A stretch of 20,590 bases of DNA, from positions 1 to 20,590 of the forward strand of contig NW_001915045.1 in the NCBI RefSeq assembly GCF_000208925.1, read 5' to 3'. Of this stretch, positions 19,201 through 20,590 are shown one piece after another. The notes under the pieces were generated by a model. That model made no database searches. It saw only the letters and a program-made list of their open reading frames with translations, and had not been told where the DNA came from. This stretch comes from Entamoeba histolytica HM-1:IMSS (taxonomy: Eukaryota > Evosea > Mastigamoebida > Endamoebidae). Made by a program: the position numbers and the translations under genes. How positions within the stretch are numbered: the first letter of the stretch is position 1; the number at the start of each line of letters is the position of its first letter.

Positions 19201-20404
19201 TCACTTACAAGTTTAAATGAAGAAAATGGTATTACTATTTGTTGATTTATATATTCTTGATATTTCTTTATTGCAAATTCAGAAAATTCATTTGCTGGTG
19301 GTAATATTTGTCGGGTATCATGTTTTTCAAAAGAACATAAAAATTCATTTAATATACATTGAAGTAATGCAAATTGTATTTCTTTAGATTTAGTAGTAGA
19401 AATACATTGAATAACTTTTGAAAATAGTGTCATAAAAGTAGGTATTTCATATTGAGTAAATAATCCAGTAATTAATGAATATAAACTTTGGTCAAACTCA
19501 TTAATATCTAATAATTTTATACATAATTCGATTATAACTGATGTTAAACACTCTTTAAATTTAACTTTCTATAATTTATAAACATTCATTATTCTCCACC
19601 ATTTAAAAAAAAAGAATAATAACAAACTTCAAATAACTGATGATTTGATAATACAATAGTACAAATAATATTTGTTGGTATTTGAATTTTATTATTTTTA
19701 ATTATTGTTGGTTTATCTCCTATTATTAAATTACAAAGTTCATTTAATAATATACTTAAATCGTTTATTAAATTATTATTCTTTTCATTTTCTTCTTTTT
19801 GATTTAAACAATCATCATTTGCTATTTTAAATAACTTTATTATCGTTTTAAATATTATTTCATTTATTCCAATTCCATTATTTTTATTTGCTAATTCAAA
19901 TAATAATACATAAACATCCATTAAACTTCCATTATAAAATGAATGAATATATTTATTTGATTCAAATATCGTATTGAAAATTGAAAGTATTTTTGATCGA
20001 ATTTCTTCTTTCATTTGAATTTTACAAATTGATTTAATTATTGAACTAAACCATATCTAATTAATCAATCCCATTATTTCTTTTATTGTTATTGTTTTAT
20101 CCATTTAGTAACAAACATCTCTTATTAATTCATCTTTAATAAATTGTTCTATTAATTCTAATACTAACAAATTCACTTTTACATTATTTAATTCCATTAT
20201 TTCAAGTACCATCCCATAATATTCTTCTTCTTTCTTTGTTATATCTTCTTTAAATTCTTCATCATTATAACTCTTTATTCTCGTAGCTTCTTTGATTAAT
20301 TTTAATGAAAGATCTTCAGTTTTTCTTTTCTCTTTCACCTCTTCATATAACGCTCTAAATATCGCTACGTATGGAGCTACCATAAAATTCCCTTTTCGTT
20401 CCAT
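16275..20404 (-). CDS. MON2-like large helical-repeat protein
   Basis: Three exons (20404-20117, 20056-19628, 19568-16275) join in phase to 1336 residues, all predicted helical with no membrane segment. The start is firm: an in-frame TAA lies a few codons upstream of the ATG at 20404. Residues about 1-180 resemble the DCB region of MON2/BIG proteins. Near residue 790 the stretch DIWFSAAQTLLRAIKDQG, then a Trp-containing segment and RRWNDSIIADL, resemble the 'R-x-SA-QTL-x-I-x-x-HG' HDS repeat of MON2. No Sec7 GEF domain is visible, as in MON2 and unlike BIG/GBF. MON2 acts at trans-Golgi and endosomes with flippase and retromer partners. Human MON2 has about 1700 residues, so this one is shorter. 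The gene is sure; the family name is moderate, and another HEAT-repeat protein is possible. Confidence 0.75.
19569..19627 (-). other. MON2-like gene intron 2
   Basis: A 59 base intron, GTTTGT...TATAG on the minus strand, phase 0. It joins NHQLFE to KVKFKECLTSVI and adds 45 in-frame codons ahead of the long open frame, which otherwise would appear to start only at the internal Met at 19433. Confidence 0.88.
20057..20116 (-). other. MON2-like gene intron 1
   Basis: A 60 base intron, GTTTGT...TTAG on the minus strand, phase 0. It joins FIKDELIRD to IWFSSIIKSICKIQ, giving a continuous helical region. Confidence 0.88.
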
Positions 20405-20590
20405 TCTTTTTTAATGAATCTAATTTTATAGTTCTTTTTTTATTTCATTTTCTTTTAATAACTAAAAATTATTTGTTATTTATTTTTCTCTTTATTTCAA
20501 TTTTTTATTCAATTATTATTTTATCTGAATTAATAAAAAGGTCTTGTGATAAATACAACACCACAAAGTGATGAAATAATAATGAATGAT
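20405..20590. promoter_or_regulatory. upstream region of MON2-like gene
   Basis: On the minus strand AAGAACT occurs at 20436-20430, about 26-32 bases before the ATG, the same spacing as the GAAC pair of the beta-adaptin gene. The rest is AT-rich. Nothing codes clearly up to the window end; bases 20531-20590 are slightly less AT-rich and may begin another feature. Confidence 0.4.

Noticed and set aside
19434..20404. Three separate minus-strand genes from three open frames
   Set aside because: Two introns with GTTTGT donors and TAG acceptors join them in phase into one helical protein, and the middle and last frames otherwise lack sensible starts.

Overview
This window is AT-rich eukaryotic DNA that fits the genus Entamoeba, probably the E. 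histolytica group. The evidence is the very low GC content, short 47-60 base introns that begin GTTTGT or GTTTGC and mostly end in TAG, GAAC-type elements close to start codons, short intergenic gaps, and an EhLINE/EhSINE-type retrotransposon pair. The genus call is an inference. The species is not determined.

Bases 1-8500 are a repeat-rich, gene-poor half. Up to about 2300 there is AT-rich sequence with one possible coding relic (about 884-1970) and a strong hairpin (667-735). Next comes a SINE-like element (about 2308-2905), followed directly by a decayed LINE (about 2931-7550). The two share their 5' ends (2308-2337 and 2931-2960, 28 of 30 bases) and their 3' ends (about 2755-2905 and 7394-7545), so the SINE looks like a partner of this LINE lineage. 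The LINE keeps a coiled-coil/basic ORF1 and an ORF2 with reverse transcriptase, a CCHC motif and a PD-X14-D endonuclease motif, but stops and frameshifts break it. Downstream, 7644-8064 is a broken copy of a widespread protein family of unknown function (hallmark around FQWYC).

Bases 8500-20590 are a compact gene block in alternating orientation. It holds a beta-adaptin (+), a Ste20-type kinase with calpain-III-like modules (-, three exons), a PACS-family sorting adaptor (+, three exons) and a MON2-like large helical-repeat protein (-, three exons). The first and second pairs converge on 83 and 80 base gaps. The kinase and PACS genes diverge from a 201 base promoter region that contains a perfect 13 bp palindrome. 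Three exon structures were rebuilt by hand; each joins open frames in phase and restores conserved protein sequence across the splice.

Three of the four genes (beta-adaptin, PACS, MON2-like) belong to clathrin/AP and Golgi-endosome sorting. Mammalian PACS proteins bind AP adaptors through the N-terminal region that the first two short exons encode here. Whether the neighbourhood is meaningful is not known.
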